The notes beneath the pieces were generated by a model that saw only the letters and a list, made by a program, of their open reading frames with translations, had not been told where the DNA came from and searched no databases. From an uncultured Blautia sp. (GTDB taxonomy: Bacteria > Bacillota > Clostridia > Lachnospirales > Lachnospiraceae): 64,000 nucleotides of DNA. Where the stretch lies: positions 1 through 64,000 of the forward strand of contig CALBGI010000035.1 in NCBI GenBank assembly GCA_937893675.1, written 5' to 3'. The position numbers and the translations under genes were made by a program. Below are positions 24,195 through 32,779 of this stretch, piece by piece. Within the stretch, counting starts at the first letter, position 1. Each line of letters begins with the position of its first letter.

Positions 24195-25316
24195 TCATTG
24201 CTCTTGTTCTTTTGTCTTTGCCGCCGCTACTGCTGCAGCCTCTGGTACAGATTCATCATCCGGTCCAGTTCCTGGCTCAGTTCCAGGTTCTTCTGCAGGT
24301 CCTTCCTGCTGCGGATGCTCTGATCCAGCCTCTTCCGGAGCTGTGTTACTCTCAGACCCACTATTTTTTGCTTCATCTTCTGCGTCAGCCCTTGCAAGCT
24401 CCGCTTCCATCCGTTCTTCTTCCTCATAGACCTTTTCTCTCCTGCGCCTGCGCATATCTGCACGCTTTTTGGCCATGGAGCGCCTGATGATCACGATCAG
24501 GCCAAAGCCAACAAACAGAGATGCGGATATTATCTGAGAAACCGCAATATTGGTTCCCAAAATTCGTATTTCATCGGTGCGAAGCCAGGAAATAAAAAAT
24601 CTTCCCAGACCGTAACCTGCCAGATATGTCATGAAGACTTCGCCGGAGAAACGTTTTCTCCTCTTGCATGACAGCAGGAACAGCAAAAGCACCAAACACC
24701 AAAAGCTTTCGTACAAAAACAGTGGATGCACCCGAATGTAGGAAACGCCGCCCACATCCAGAAGATGCTCCCTCATGAGCGCCGTCACATCCGCCGAGCG
24801 GACGGACGTCACAGGCAGATCCATGGCAAACATGCTGTTGGTATATTCACCGAAGGCTTCCCGGCTGAAAAAAGTTCCCCACACAGCTATTATCTGCCCG
24901 GACACAAGTCCTATACTGACAGTATCTGCCATCTCTCCGAAATTCTGTTTTTTGATGGCCGCGACCAGAGCCAGTGCCAAGCATCCGCCCAAAAGCGCTC
25001 CCCAGAAGGAAAAGCCCCCGCCCCGAATGTCCAACAGCTCCGCCGGATTTCCCCGGTACAGCTTCCAGTGCATTGCTCCATACCAGAGTCTCGCTCCCAC
25101 AAGCCCCAGAAGGATGGCCAAAACAGACGCTCCCAGATACACATTCTGATCCTGATTTTTTCTTTTGGCTTCCGTGACAATAATTGCCAGCGCCAGCAGC
25201 ATCGCCGCTGCCAGCAGGATGCCATACACAGTAATTTCATAACCGAACACCTGAAAGGACTTTGGAATGTATCCAAAGATCACCTGCAGATTCGGAAACC
25301 GGATTGACATATCCAT
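24195..25316 (-). CDS. lgt: Prolipoprotein diacylglyceryl transferase homologue (Lgt) with altered signature and long tail
   Basis: Lgt transfers diacylglycerol to the lipobox cysteine of preprolipoproteins. The 373-residue protein has about seven spans and family landmarks: RLWYGAMHW, the GGGFSFWGALLGG loop, HPLFLYES at 197-204 and LRTDEIR at 245-251. The signature loop at 140-154 reads GQIIAVWGTFFSREA; most Bacillota have an arginine where V145 stands and asparagine where T148 stands. The corresponding E. coli residues (R143, N146) are needed for activity, so function is doubtful. After residue 283 an Arg-rich then Glu/Pro-rich cytoplasmic tail of about 90 residues follows. It lies 15 bp downstream of ychF. 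Confidence 0.85.
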   Translation of the reverse strand: MDMSIRFPNLQVIFGYIPKSFQVFGYEITVYGILLAAAMLLALAIIVTEAKRKNQDQNVYLGASVLAILLGLVGARLWYGAMHWKLYRGNPAELLDIRGGGFSFWGALLGGCLALALVAAIKKQNFGEMADTVSIGLVSGQIIAVWGTFFSREAFGEYTNSMFAMDLPVTSVRSADVTALMREHLLDVGGVSYIRVHPLFLYESFWCLVLLLFLLSCKRRKRFSGEVFMTYLAGYGLGRFFISWLRTDEIRILGTNIAVSQIISASLFVGFGLIVIIRRSMAKKRADMRRRRREKVYEEEERMEAELARADAEDEAKNSGSESNTAPEEAGSEHPQQEGPAEEPGTEPGTGPDDESVPEAAAVAAAKTKEQEQ

Positions 25317-25330
25317 AAATCACACCTGCC

Positions 25331-26428
25331 CTATACATTAAAACGGAACAGAATCACGTCGCCGTCCTGAACGACATATTCCTTTCCTTCCATACGTACC
25401 AGTCCCTTTTCTCTGGCTCCGGCATAGGAACCGCAGTCCAGAAGATCCTGATAATTGACAACCTCTGCTTTGATAAAGCCGCGCTCAAAATCCGTATGGA
25501 TCTTTCCTGCTGCCTGAGGCGCCTTTGTTCCGATCTTGATGGTCCATGCCCGGGTCTCATCCTCTCCGGAAGTGAGAAAGCTCATCAGACCAAGCAGATG
25601 GTAGCTGGCTTTTACCAGCTTCTCAAGGCCGGATTCCGTAAGCCCCAGATCCTCCAGAAACATCTTGCGCTCATCTTCCTCAAGCTCTGCGATCTCCTGC
25701 TCGATCTGCGCGCAGATGACAAAAATCTCGCTGTTCTGCTGCGCCGCATACTCCCGCACCGCTTCCACATAAGAATTGGACGCGCCATCGTCCGCCAGAT
25801 CATCCTCCGCAACATTGGCCGCATAGATCACCGGTTTCGCGGTAAGAAGATTGTAGGTGCCCATCCAGGCTTCCTCATCCTCTGACTCAAGCTCCATGGT
25901 GATCGCCATTTTGCCGTCCTCCAGATACTTTTTAAGCTTCTCAAGGAAGGTCAGCTCTTTGGCAGCCTCTTTGTCCATGCGCGCGGTCTTGGTAACCTTG
26001 GCGATCCTGCGCTCCAGAATCTCAAGATCCGAGAAGATCAGCTCCAGATTGATCGTCTCAATATCCCGAAGCGGATCGATATTCCCGTCCACATGTACCA
26101 CATTGGAATCCTCAAAGCAGCGCACCACATGCACAATGGCGTCTACCTCGCGGATATTCGCCAGAAACTGATTTCCAAGTCCCTCGCCCTTGGAGGCGCC
26201 TTTCACCAGTCCTGCAATGTCCACAAATTCGATGACCGCCGGCGTTACCTTCTTGGAATGGTAAAAATCTCCCAGAAGCCGCAGCCTCTCATCCGGCACA
26301 GTGACAATGCCCACGTTGGGGTCAATGGTACAGAACGGATAATTGGCAGATTCTGCTCCTGCCTTTGTCAGTGAATTGAATAATGTGCTTTTCCCTACAT
26401 TGGGTAAGCCAACGATACCTAATTTCAT
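25331..26428 (-). CDS. ychF: Redox-regulated ATPase YchF (OLA1 family)
   Basis: YchF is an Obg-family P-loop protein that prefers ATP over GTP and associates with ribosomes. The 365-residue sequence starts MKLGIVGLPNVGKSTLFNSL (G1). It has the switch region YPFCTIDPN, the G3 variant DIAGLVKGASKGEGLGNQFL, and a C-terminal TGS-like domain ending KEYVVQDGDVILFRFNV. The G4 position (NVAED) lacks the usual NKxD, as in all YchF proteins. AGGAGG precedes the ATG at 26428 and a strong promoter lies 75 bp upstream. Confidence 0.97.
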   Translation of the reverse strand: MKLGIVGLPNVGKSTLFNSLTKAGAESANYPFCTIDPNVGIVTVPDERLRLLGDFYHSKKVTPAVIEFVDIAGLVKGASKGEGLGNQFLANIREVDAIVHVVRCFEDSNVVHVDGNIDPLRDIETINLELIFSDLEILERRIAKVTKTARMDKEAAKELTFLEKLKKYLEDGKMAITMELESEDEEAWMGTYNLLTAKPVIYAANVAEDDLADDGASNSYVEAVREYAAQQNSEIFVICAQIEQEIAELEEDERKMFLEDLGLTESGLEKLVKASYHLLGLMSFLTSGEDETRAWTIKIGTKAPQAAGKIHTDFERGFIKAEVVNYQDLLDCGSYAGAREKGLVRMEGKEYVVQDGDVILFRFNV

Positions 26429-26500
26429 TTCTTCTATTTCCTCCTATAAATCCTTTCATTATCAAAGGTTTTCAGAACACTTATTTTGACAGTGTTTTAT

Positions 26501-26529
26501 ATTATACCATACCACTTTATCTTTGTGAA
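26501..26529 (-). promoter_or_regulatory. Promoter of ychF-lgt
   Basis: The minus strand has TTCACA, a 17-base spacer and a perfect TATAAT. Confidence 0.75.
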
Positions 26530-26651
26530 TATTCCGTTTCAAATTCCCCCGCACCTCCTTTGACTTCCCATATACACAATTCAGTTGCAGGCTGTTTTTC
26601 CATGTGTTACACTGTTCCCTATAAAATCATTCTAGGAAAGCAGGCTGTTTT

Positions 26652-27239
26652 ATGGAGTATGGATATTTGTTTTATATGGTTGTCGGCTTTTTTTCCGGAA
26701 GCATTCTCTTTGGCAGAATGATTCCTCTGGTTTTCAAAAGCGTGGATGTGACCAGGGAATCTGATGACGGAAATCCCGGCGTTTTTAATGCGTTTGTCTG
26801 CGGCGGAACCGGCTGCGGACTTCTGGCTTTATTATCAGATCTTTTAAAAGGAGCTCTTCCAGTCATGTTATGTGCCTCGCACATCGGAACGGATTCCTGG
26901 TTGTTTTCCCTGGTAATCGCAGCGCCTGTGCTCGGGCATGCCTATTCTATTTTCAACCGCGGAAATGGCGGCAAAGGAATTGCTGTTTCTTTCGGCGTTT
27001 TGCTGGGGCTGCTTCCCATCTGGCAGCCACTGGTTTTGCTCATTGTGTGGTATTTACTTTTTCTTGTAATAATACCGGACAGATCCAACACCAGAAAAAG
27101 TATATATGCTTTCTTTGCCTTCGGGATCAGCTCTATATTTGCCGTAAAATATAAAAGGATCATGCATGGCTGTATTCTGATTGCCGGCATCGTCATTCAC
27201 AAGCATTATGTAAATGCCGTTGCCTGTAAACGGCCTTGA
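26652..27239 (+). CDS. PlsY-like glycerol-3-phosphate acyltransferase family protein
   Basis: PlsY acylates glycerol-3-phosphate from acyl-phosphate in the membrane. The 195-residue protein has about five spans. The second PlsY motif is clear: GHAYSIFNRGNGGKGIAVSFG. The first motif is altered: DGNPGVFNAF in place of the usual GNPGATN, and the third motif region keeps HKHYVN. The divergence suggests a paralogue, perhaps with a different acceptor. The ATG at 26652 has AGCAGG seven bases upstream. It is followed 30 bp later by an MGDG-synthase-like glycosyltransferase on the same strand, so both may serve one glycolipid route. Both run against the minus-strand neighbours. Confidence 0.82.
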   Translation: MEYGYLFYMVVGFFSGSILFGRMIPLVFKSVDVTRESDDGNPGVFNAFVCGGTGCGLLALLSDLLKGALPVMLCASHIGTDSWLFSLVIAAPVLGHAYSIFNRGNGGKGIAVSFGVLLGLLPIWQPLVLLIVWYLLFLVIIPDRSNTRKSIYAFFAFGISSIFAVKYKRIMHGCILIAGIVIHKHYVNAVACKRP

Positions 27240-27269
27240 GAAAGCAAAAAATGAAGAAGGGAGAATTTC

Positions 27270-28403
27270 ATGAAAGCATTAATATTATCCTGCAACACAG
27301 GCGGCGGCCACAATTCTGCTGCCAAAGCAATTGCGGAAGCGTTTCACGCCCGCGGCGACGAAGCATATGTGTTGGATTACCTCTGCCTCGCAGGGAAGAG
27401 CGTATCGAAACTGGTCGGAAACGGTTATGTACAGATCGTAAAGAAAACACCTCTCTTATTCGGACTGGTATACAAATTAGGAACGGTGGTCAGCCGCATC
27501 ACCCGGAAGTCTCCCGTTTATTATATCAACGGACATATGGCAAAATATCTCAACAATTACCTGAAAGAACATCCGGCAGACGTTTTGATCATGCCGCACC
27601 TCTATCCTGCCGAAACAGCCACTTACATGAAACGAAAAGGAATGAAACTTCCTGTAACGATCGCTGTAATGACAGATTATACCTGCATTCCGTTTTGGGA
27701 GGAAACAGACTGCGACTATTACATTCTTCCTCATGAAGCCTTACGAAAATCCTGCATAAAAAGAGGAATCCCAGACGAGAAGATCCAAACCTTCGGGATT
27801 CCTGTCGCAAAAAGCTGTCGGCTAAACATCAGCAAAGAAGAAGCCCGCAAAAAATTAGGCTTAGACTTAAACCAAAAATATTTTCTGGCAGCCGGCGGCA
27901 GTATGGGCGCCGGAAATTTTATAGACCTTATCCAAAAATTGGTTTCCAATACAAATACAGAACAAATTCTTGCCGTTTGCGGAAATAATCGAAAAATCGA
28001 ACAAAAATTAAAAAAGAAATTCAAAAAAGAGGCCCGCGTTCTTGTGTTAGGCTTCACAGATCAAATGCCGTTTTATTTGCGTGCCTGCGATGTGTTATTT
28101 ACCAAACCAGGCGGATTAACCTCCACGGAAGCTGCCGTCATCGGTGTTCCGATCATTCACACGGCTCCCATTCCCGGCTGTGAAACGGTCAATCGTCGTT
28201 TCTTTATGCGCGCCGGCATGAGCTGGTCTGCACTCACCTTAAAAGGCCAGGTCAGCCAGGGGATCCGTCTTATGAATGACCCGAAAGCGCAAAAAAAGAT
28301 GATCGCCTGTCAGGCCAAACAAATTCACGGGGATGCGGCAGAGCAGGTGGCTGCCCTCAGTCTTTCGACTGTATCATCAAAAGACTCCCGCTGTCATAAG
28401 TAA
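27270..28403 (+). CDS. MGDG synthase / UgtP-family glycosyltransferase (GT28)
   Basis: The 377-residue protein has the N-terminal MGDG-synthase motif CNTGGGHNSAAKAIAEAF and, near the C-terminus, the GT28 nucleotide-sugar site FTKPGGLTSTEAAVIGVP. Relatives (UgtP/YpfP, plant MGD1) transfer glucose or galactose to diacylglycerol at the membrane surface. The exact sugar and acceptor cannot be told. GAAGGGAG precedes the ATG at 27270. With the PlsY-like gene it forms a two-gene plus-strand unit. The last 47 bases overlap the end of thiN on the other strand, and no terminator is visible, so the transcripts would be antisense at their tails. The middle of the gene is richer in A than its neighbours. 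Confidence 0.87.
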   Translation: MKALILSCNTGGGHNSAAKAIAEAFHARGDEAYVLDYLCLAGKSVSKLVGNGYVQIVKKTPLLFGLVYKLGTVVSRITRKSPVYYINGHMAKYLNNYLKEHPADVLIMPHLYPAETATYMKRKGMKLPVTIAVMTDYTCIPFWEETDCDYYILPHEALRKSCIKRGIPDEKIQTFGIPVAKSCRLNISKEEARKKLGLDLNQKYFLAAGGSMGAGNFIDLIQKLVSNTNTEQILAVCGNNRKIEQKLKKKFKKEARVLVLGFTDQMPFYLRACDVLFTKPGGLTSTEAAVIGVPIIHTAPIPGCETVNRRFFMRAGMSWSALTLKGQVSQGIRLMNDPKAQKKMIACQAKQIHGDAAEQVAALSLSTVSSKDSRCHK

Positions 28404-29034
28404 CCGTCCCGCTGTCCTCTGTGATCTCATTGCTCAGGGTCAGCCCGCAGTCCGTCACCGTAAGGTGATGCCCTGTCAGCGGATATTTGAAGCCCGTGAG
28501 CGTAAGCTCCGTCACATCTCCGCCCACCGGAAAGAAGGACACATATCTGCCGAACTGCGACTCTCGCGCCAGCTTGGTGCCGCTGGGAATCAGGGAAATG
28601 CAATTTTGCTCATCCACCATGATGATTTCCGCACCAAGTGCTTCCCCCAGCGACAAAAGCTCCAGATTTGCAAACAAATGGTCAATTCGGCCTCCGGTCG
28701 CACCCAGCAGAAAAATACGCTTCATCCCCATGGAGACTGCCTGCATCAGGGCAGACTGGGTATCGGAATCATCCTTCTCCGGCCGCAGGCGGCAGACCGC
28801 CATTCCCTGCCCCTCAAAGTTCTGCAGAAGCTCCTGCCCCTCCGGCGAGAGGCTGTCAAAATCCCCCACCGCCACATCCGGCACAAAAGATGTTTTTCCA
28901 AAAAACTCCAGCCCTCGGTCTGCCGCCAGAAGACATATCCCATCTCTTCCCTTTGCCTCTGTTTTTTGTTTTAAAAAATCGAGGGCAAAATCTCCATTGA
29001 TATTGCCCCCGCTTACAATCACTGCTTCTTTCAC
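28357..29034 (-). CDS. thiN: Thiamine diphosphokinase
   Basis: This enzyme makes thiamine diphosphate from thiamine and ATP. The 225-residue protein has an N-terminal catalytic domain with VSGGNINGDFALDFL, AADRGLEFF, VPDVAVGDFDSLSPEG and EKDDSDTQSALMQA. A beta-rich thiamine-binding C-terminal domain carries LTGFKYPLTGHHLT. The start is GTG at 29034, with GAGGA seven bases upstream overlapping the rpe stop. It is the last gene of the block that begins with murE. Its 3' end overlaps the convergent glycosyltransferase gene. Confidence 0.95.
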   Translation of the reverse strand: MKEAVIVSGGNINGDFALDFLKQKTEAKGRDGICLLAADRGLEFFGKTSFVPDVAVGDFDSLSPEGQELLQNFEGQGMAVCRLRPEKDDSDTQSALMQAVSMGMKRIFLLGATGGRIDHLFANLELLSLGEALGAEIIMVDEQNCISLIPSGTKLARESQFGRYVSFFPVGGDVTELTLTGFKYPLTGHHLTVTDCGLTLSNEITEDSGTVTYDSGSLLMIQSKD

Positions 29035-29043
29035 AAAAATTCC

Positions 29044-29718
29044 TCATTCCATTTCCCGGCTGATTTTGCCGATACGCTTTTTGATGCGTTTTACATTGGA
29101 AGCGATGTCTCCGTTAAACACACTGGAGCCGCACACCAGAAGATTGGCGCCTGCCCGCATTGCCGTCTCCAGGGTTTCCTCGTTGATACCGCCGTCTACC
29201 TGAATATCCACATTCAGATTTTCCTCTTCCAGAAGCTCTCTGAGTTCCCGGATCTTCTCCGTACACTCCTCCATGTATTTCTGGCCGCCAAAGCCCGGCT
29301 GCACCGTCATGATCAGCACCAGCTCCACGTCCTCCAGAAGATGGCTGATATCATTGATGGGTGTGGCAGGTTTGACAGACACGCCTGCCCGGGCGCCGGC
29401 TTCGTGTATCAGCTCAATGGTGCGTTCCAGATCCTCGCAGGCCTCTGCATGTACTGTGATGGAATCCGCTCCGCACTGCGCAAAATCCTGAATATACCGC
29501 TCCGGCGCAGAAACCATCAAATGCACATCAAAAAACATTTTACTCTCTTTGCGAATAGACTGGATGACCGGCATTCCAAAGGAAATATTCGGAACAAAAT
29601 CTCCGTCCATCACATCGATGTGCAAATATTTTACGCCTTCCTGCTCCAAAATCCTGATCTGCTCACCCAATCGGTTAAAATCCGCCGACAAAATTGACGG
29701 GCACAACTCATATTCCAT
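29044..29718 (-). CDS. rpe: Ribulose-phosphate 3-epimerase
   Basis: Rpe interconverts ribulose-5-phosphate and xylulose-5-phosphate in the pentose phosphate pathway. The 224-residue TIM-barrel protein begins CPSILSADFNRLGEQI and has LHIDVMDGDFVPNISFG with metal-binding His and Asp. It also has FDVHLMV, MTVQPGFGGQKYM and IQVDGGINEET. AAGGAGA precedes the ATG at 29718, overlapping the end of rsgA. The rsgA-rpe-thiN order is common in Bacillota. Confidence 0.97.
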   Translation of the reverse strand: MEYELCPSILSADFNRLGEQIRILEQEGVKYLHIDVMDGDFVPNISFGMPVIQSIRKESKMFFDVHLMVSAPERYIQDFAQCGADSITVHAEACEDLERTIELIHEAGARAGVSVKPATPINDISHLLEDVELVLIMTVQPGFGGQKYMEECTEKIRELRELLEEENLNVDIQVDGGINEETLETAMRAGANLLVCGSSVFNGDIASNVKRIKKRIGKISREME

Positions 29719-29722
29719 TTTG

Positions 29723-30601
29723 TCAATATCTCCTTTTTTCTTTCAGTTCCTGATATAAGCCCAGATAATTTTCATAGCGGAGCCGGCTTATTTCTCCCCG
29801 CCCAAGCGCCGCCTTCACTGCACAGTCCGGTTCTTTTAAGTGCCTGCACTCCAGAAAACGGCAGGAGGGGGCAAATTCTTCAAATTCGGGAAAATAGTTT
29901 TTCAGCTCCTGCTCCTCCATATCCGCCAGATATAAGGAAGAAAAGCCCGGCGTATCCACCAGAAAGGTGTCTTTTCCCACAGGTATGATCTGGGAATGAC
30001 GGGTGGTGTGTTTTCCCCGTTTCAGCTTCCGGCTGATTTCTCCGGTTTCCATAAAAATCCCGTCCTGCACACAGTTGGTGACGGAAGATTTGCCAACCCC
30101 CGAGGGACCGGCCACAACTGTGGTTTTTCCTCTCAGGGCCTTTCGGATCTCTTCCACACCTTCGTTGCTCTTCGTGCTTGTCAAAAGCACCCGGTATCCG
30201 CATTTCTCGTAGATCTGTTTCCACTCCTGTGCCTGACGTTCCTCTCCCAGATCCTTTTTGTTAAAGCAAATGAGCGCCGGAACGCCCTCCCGCTCCATCA
30301 TGATAAGAAACCGATCCAGAAGCATAAAATTCGGTTTGGGATCTTCCATAGCAAAAATCACAAACGCCTGATCCACATTCGCCACAGCCGGCCGTACCAG
30401 CTGATTTTTCCGTGGAAGGATAACAGAAATGCTGCCTTCTTTTTTTTCCTCATCCAGAACAGAGATTTCCACATCATCTCCCACCAGCGGCTTTATGTTG
30501 TCCTTCCGGAAGATCCCTTTCGCCTTACATTCATAGACATTGCCGTTTTCTGCATACACATAGTAAAATCCAGCAATCCCCTTCATAATTTTTCCCTGCA
30601 T
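29723..30601 (-). CDS. rsgA: Ribosome small subunit-dependent GTPase A (RsgA)
   Basis: RsgA is a circularly permuted GTPase that checks late 30S assembly. The 292-residue protein has an OB-fold N-domain, then G4 CFNKKDLGE before G1 GPSGVGKSS and G3 DTPGFSSL, as expected for the permuted order. It ends with a zinc-binding domain with the cysteine/histidine set CRFLECRHLKEPDC. The ATG at 30601 gives MQGKIMKGIAGFYYV; an ATG five codons later has a better ribosome binding site, so the start is uncertain by 15 bases. Only four bases separate it from the PASTA kinase gene. Confidence 0.96.
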   Translation of the reverse strand: MQGKIMKGIAGFYYVYAENGNVYECKAKGIFRKDNIKPLVGDDVEISVLDEEKKEGSISVILPRKNQLVRPAVANVDQAFVIFAMEDPKPNFMLLDRFLIMMEREGVPALICFNKKDLGEERQAQEWKQIYEKCGYRVLLTSTKSNEGVEEIRKALRGKTTVVAGPSGVGKSSVTNCVQDGIFMETGEISRKLKRGKHTTRHSQIIPVGKDTFLVDTPGFSSLYLADMEEQELKNYFPEFEEFAPSCRFLECRHLKEPDCAVKAALGRGEISRLRYENYLGLYQELKEKRRY

Positions 30602-30604
30602 GAA

Positions 30605-32779
30605 CTACTCGACCTTTTCGAAGGTAATGGGATAATGTCCCAGTTCCTGGTATGTTCCGTCAATCTGCTCGGAAAGATAGAGGGTTCCCTCTGTGATGCC
30701 GGGCACTCCGGTGATATCAAGCTTATACGGGAAGGTGAGCGTCTGGTTTTCCAAAACCGTGGATGCCTCCGGCATTCCGTTCACCGTCTGCACCAGTTCC
30801 AGACGGACTGCTCCGCCCTGATACCCGTCCGGCGTATCCAGGGACTGCGTACATTTCCATGTGCCGTCAGCGGCAACGGTAGGCTGTGCCTCCACTTCCG
30901 GTGTCGGCGTTACCGGCGGCTGGTCTCCGGTGCTGACCTTAATGGTCATGGGCATATCCGGATCTGCATACGCGTAGGCTTCCGGGCTCTGGCTGAACAC
31001 AGTGCCGGCCTCCACATCTGGATTCTGCTCCTCGATCACGTCGATATCCACCCATTTGCCCAGCATCGTCAATGCTTCGTCCTTCGGATAGCCAATGACA
31101 TCCGGCACCTCCGCACTGTCGCCGTAATCCATTCCGCGGCTCACATAAAGAGTCACGGTATCACCGGATTTCGCGAGGCTTCCTGCCGCCGGCTCCGTAT
31201 AATAGGTGTATCCGGGATTCACAAGAATGTATCCGTTCTCGTCATAATCGCTGTAAATCTTCTGGACATCTACCACAAATCCAAGCTCTTCCAGCTCCTT
31301 CTGCGCCTGGATGCCTGTATACGGCATTCCCTCTTCATCTTCCAGATAGGGAATCGTTACTTCCTCAGAACCCTTGCTGATATAATACTCGATCGTGGTA
31401 AATTTCTCCACTTTCGTTCCCGGCTGAAGATTCTGGGAAGAAATCCTTCCTTTTTCCTGCGTTGAGTTTTCTTCGTCCATATATTTGGTTCCCAGCTGAA
31501 GGGTACTTACAATCTCTTTGGCTTCCGCCTCTGTTTTGCCCACAAGATCCGGAACCTCGACCAGGCCTTCCTCTTCCGGCGTCTGTGTCGGTTCCGCACT
31601 CTGAACCTGCGGCTCCTGTACCGGTTCGTCGCTTCCGATCAGGCCGGATGCCCGTCCCAGGAAGAAAATCAGAACAACCAAAGCCACGATTCCTGCCACC
31701 AGACCTGCAATGGTCAAACCGACGCTGTAGCTTCTGTTTCTTCTTTTTTTCTTTTTATGGACCGTCTGACGTCTCTGCCGGCGAATTTCCTCCCGGCCTG
31801 CTTCCTCATACTTCTGCTCCGCATCCATTTCTGCCACGAGATCCAGCGCCTCCTGCCGGGAGGTTTTGGGTGTATGCTTGATCTCGCCCAGTTCCTTGTC
31901 GGAAATCACCACTGTCTTGGCTCCGTTGTCCACATCCGACAGCTTCACAAAATCCCCCTGGGGATCGATCAGAGAATGCTTCAGATCCGCAATGACATCT
32001 TCCATTTTTTCATAACGGCGATCCACACTCTTCTGCGTACATTTGTAGATAATCTGCTCCAGGCTGTAAGGAAGCTCCGGCGTATAGCTGCTCGGAGGCG
32101 CCATCTCCTCCTGGAGATGTTTGATGGCGATCGCAACCGTGGTGTCTCCATCAAAGGGCACCCGTCCGGTCACCATCTCATAAAGCGTGATTCCCAGAGA
32201 ATAAATGTCGCTCTTTTCATTGCTGTAGCCGCCGCGCACCTGCTCTGGAGAGCTGTAGTGCACAGACCCCATGACATTCGAGCTTATGGTGTTGGATGAG
32301 GCAGCTCTGGCAATGCCAAAATCTGTCACCTTTACTTTTCCGTCTGTGGAAATAATAATATTCTGAGGTTTCACGTCACGGTGGACGATCCCGTGGCTGT
32401 GCGCGGCCTCAAGCCCCATGGAAACCTGAATGGCAATGCTTGTGGCCTCTTTAATGGAAAGTTTCCCCTTCTTGGAAATATATTCCTTCAGAGTAATTCC
32501 CTCGATCAGCTCCATGACAATGTAGTAAACGCCCTCGTCATCACCAACATCGAACACGTTCACAATGTTTGGGTGGGTCAGCCCTGCCGCTGCCTGAGCC
32601 TCGCTCTTAAACTTGCGGATGAACGTGGTGTCTTCGCGAAATTCTGCCTTAAGCACCTTCACTGCAACATAACGGTTCAGTTTGTGGTCCTTCGCCTTAT
32701 AGACATCCGCCATTCCGCCAGTTCCAATTTTTCCTAAAATTTCATAGCGCTCCGCTATAATCATACCAGCTTTTAACAT
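30605..32779 (-). CDS. prkC: Serine/threonine protein kinase with PASTA domains (PrkC/Stk type)
   Basis: This membrane kinase senses peptidoglycan fragments or lipid II outside and phosphorylates wall, division and translation factors inside. The 724-residue protein has a kinase domain at 1-275 with K41, HRD at 133-135, DFG at 153-155 and the activation loop ending SPEQ. A basic juxtamembrane stretch leads to one span at about 352-374. Three PASTA repeats follow outside (EVPDLVGK, TIPYLEDEEG, EVPDVIGY), then an extra C-terminal domain of about 100 residues that I do not recognise. The ATG overlaps the PP2C stop by seven bases, so kinase and phosphatase are translated together. Confidence 0.97.
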   Translation of the reverse strand: MLKAGMIIAERYEILGKIGTGGMADVYKAKDHKLNRYVAVKVLKAEFREDTTFIRKFKSEAQAAAGLTHPNIVNVFDVGDDEGVYYIVMELIEGITLKEYISKKGKLSIKEATSIAIQVSMGLEAAHSHGIVHRDVKPQNIIISTDGKVKVTDFGIARAASSNTISSNVMGSVHYSSPEQVRGGYSNEKSDIYSLGITLYEMVTGRVPFDGDTTVAIAIKHLQEEMAPPSSYTPELPYSLEQIIYKCTQKSVDRRYEKMEDVIADLKHSLIDPQGDFVKLSDVDNGAKTVVISDKELGEIKHTPKTSRQEALDLVAEMDAEQKYEEAGREEIRRQRRQTVHKKKKRRNRSYSVGLTIAGLVAGIVALVVLIFFLGRASGLIGSDEPVQEPQVQSAEPTQTPEEEGLVEVPDLVGKTEAEAKEIVSTLQLGTKYMDEENSTQEKGRISSQNLQPGTKVEKFTTIEYYISKGSEEVTIPYLEDEEGMPYTGIQAQKELEELGFVVDVQKIYSDYDENGYILVNPGYTYYTEPAAGSLAKSGDTVTLYVSRGMDYGDSAEVPDVIGYPKDEALTMLGKWVDIDVIEEQNPDVEAGTVFSQSPEAYAYADPDMPMTIKVSTGDQPPVTPTPEVEAQPTVAADGTWKCTQSLDTPDGYQGGAVRLELVQTVNGMPEASTVLENQTLTFPYKLDITGVPGITEGTLYLSEQIDGTYQELGHYPITFEKVE

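Noticed and set aside
26560..26651. Promoter TTTCCA-17-TATAAA for the PlsY-like gene
   Set aside because: The -10 is acceptable but the -35 is poor, so I did not list it as a feature; the true promoter is unresolved.
29996..31465. Plus-strand open frame of 489 codons
   Set aside because: It is antisense to rsgA and prkC, whose motifs are complete.
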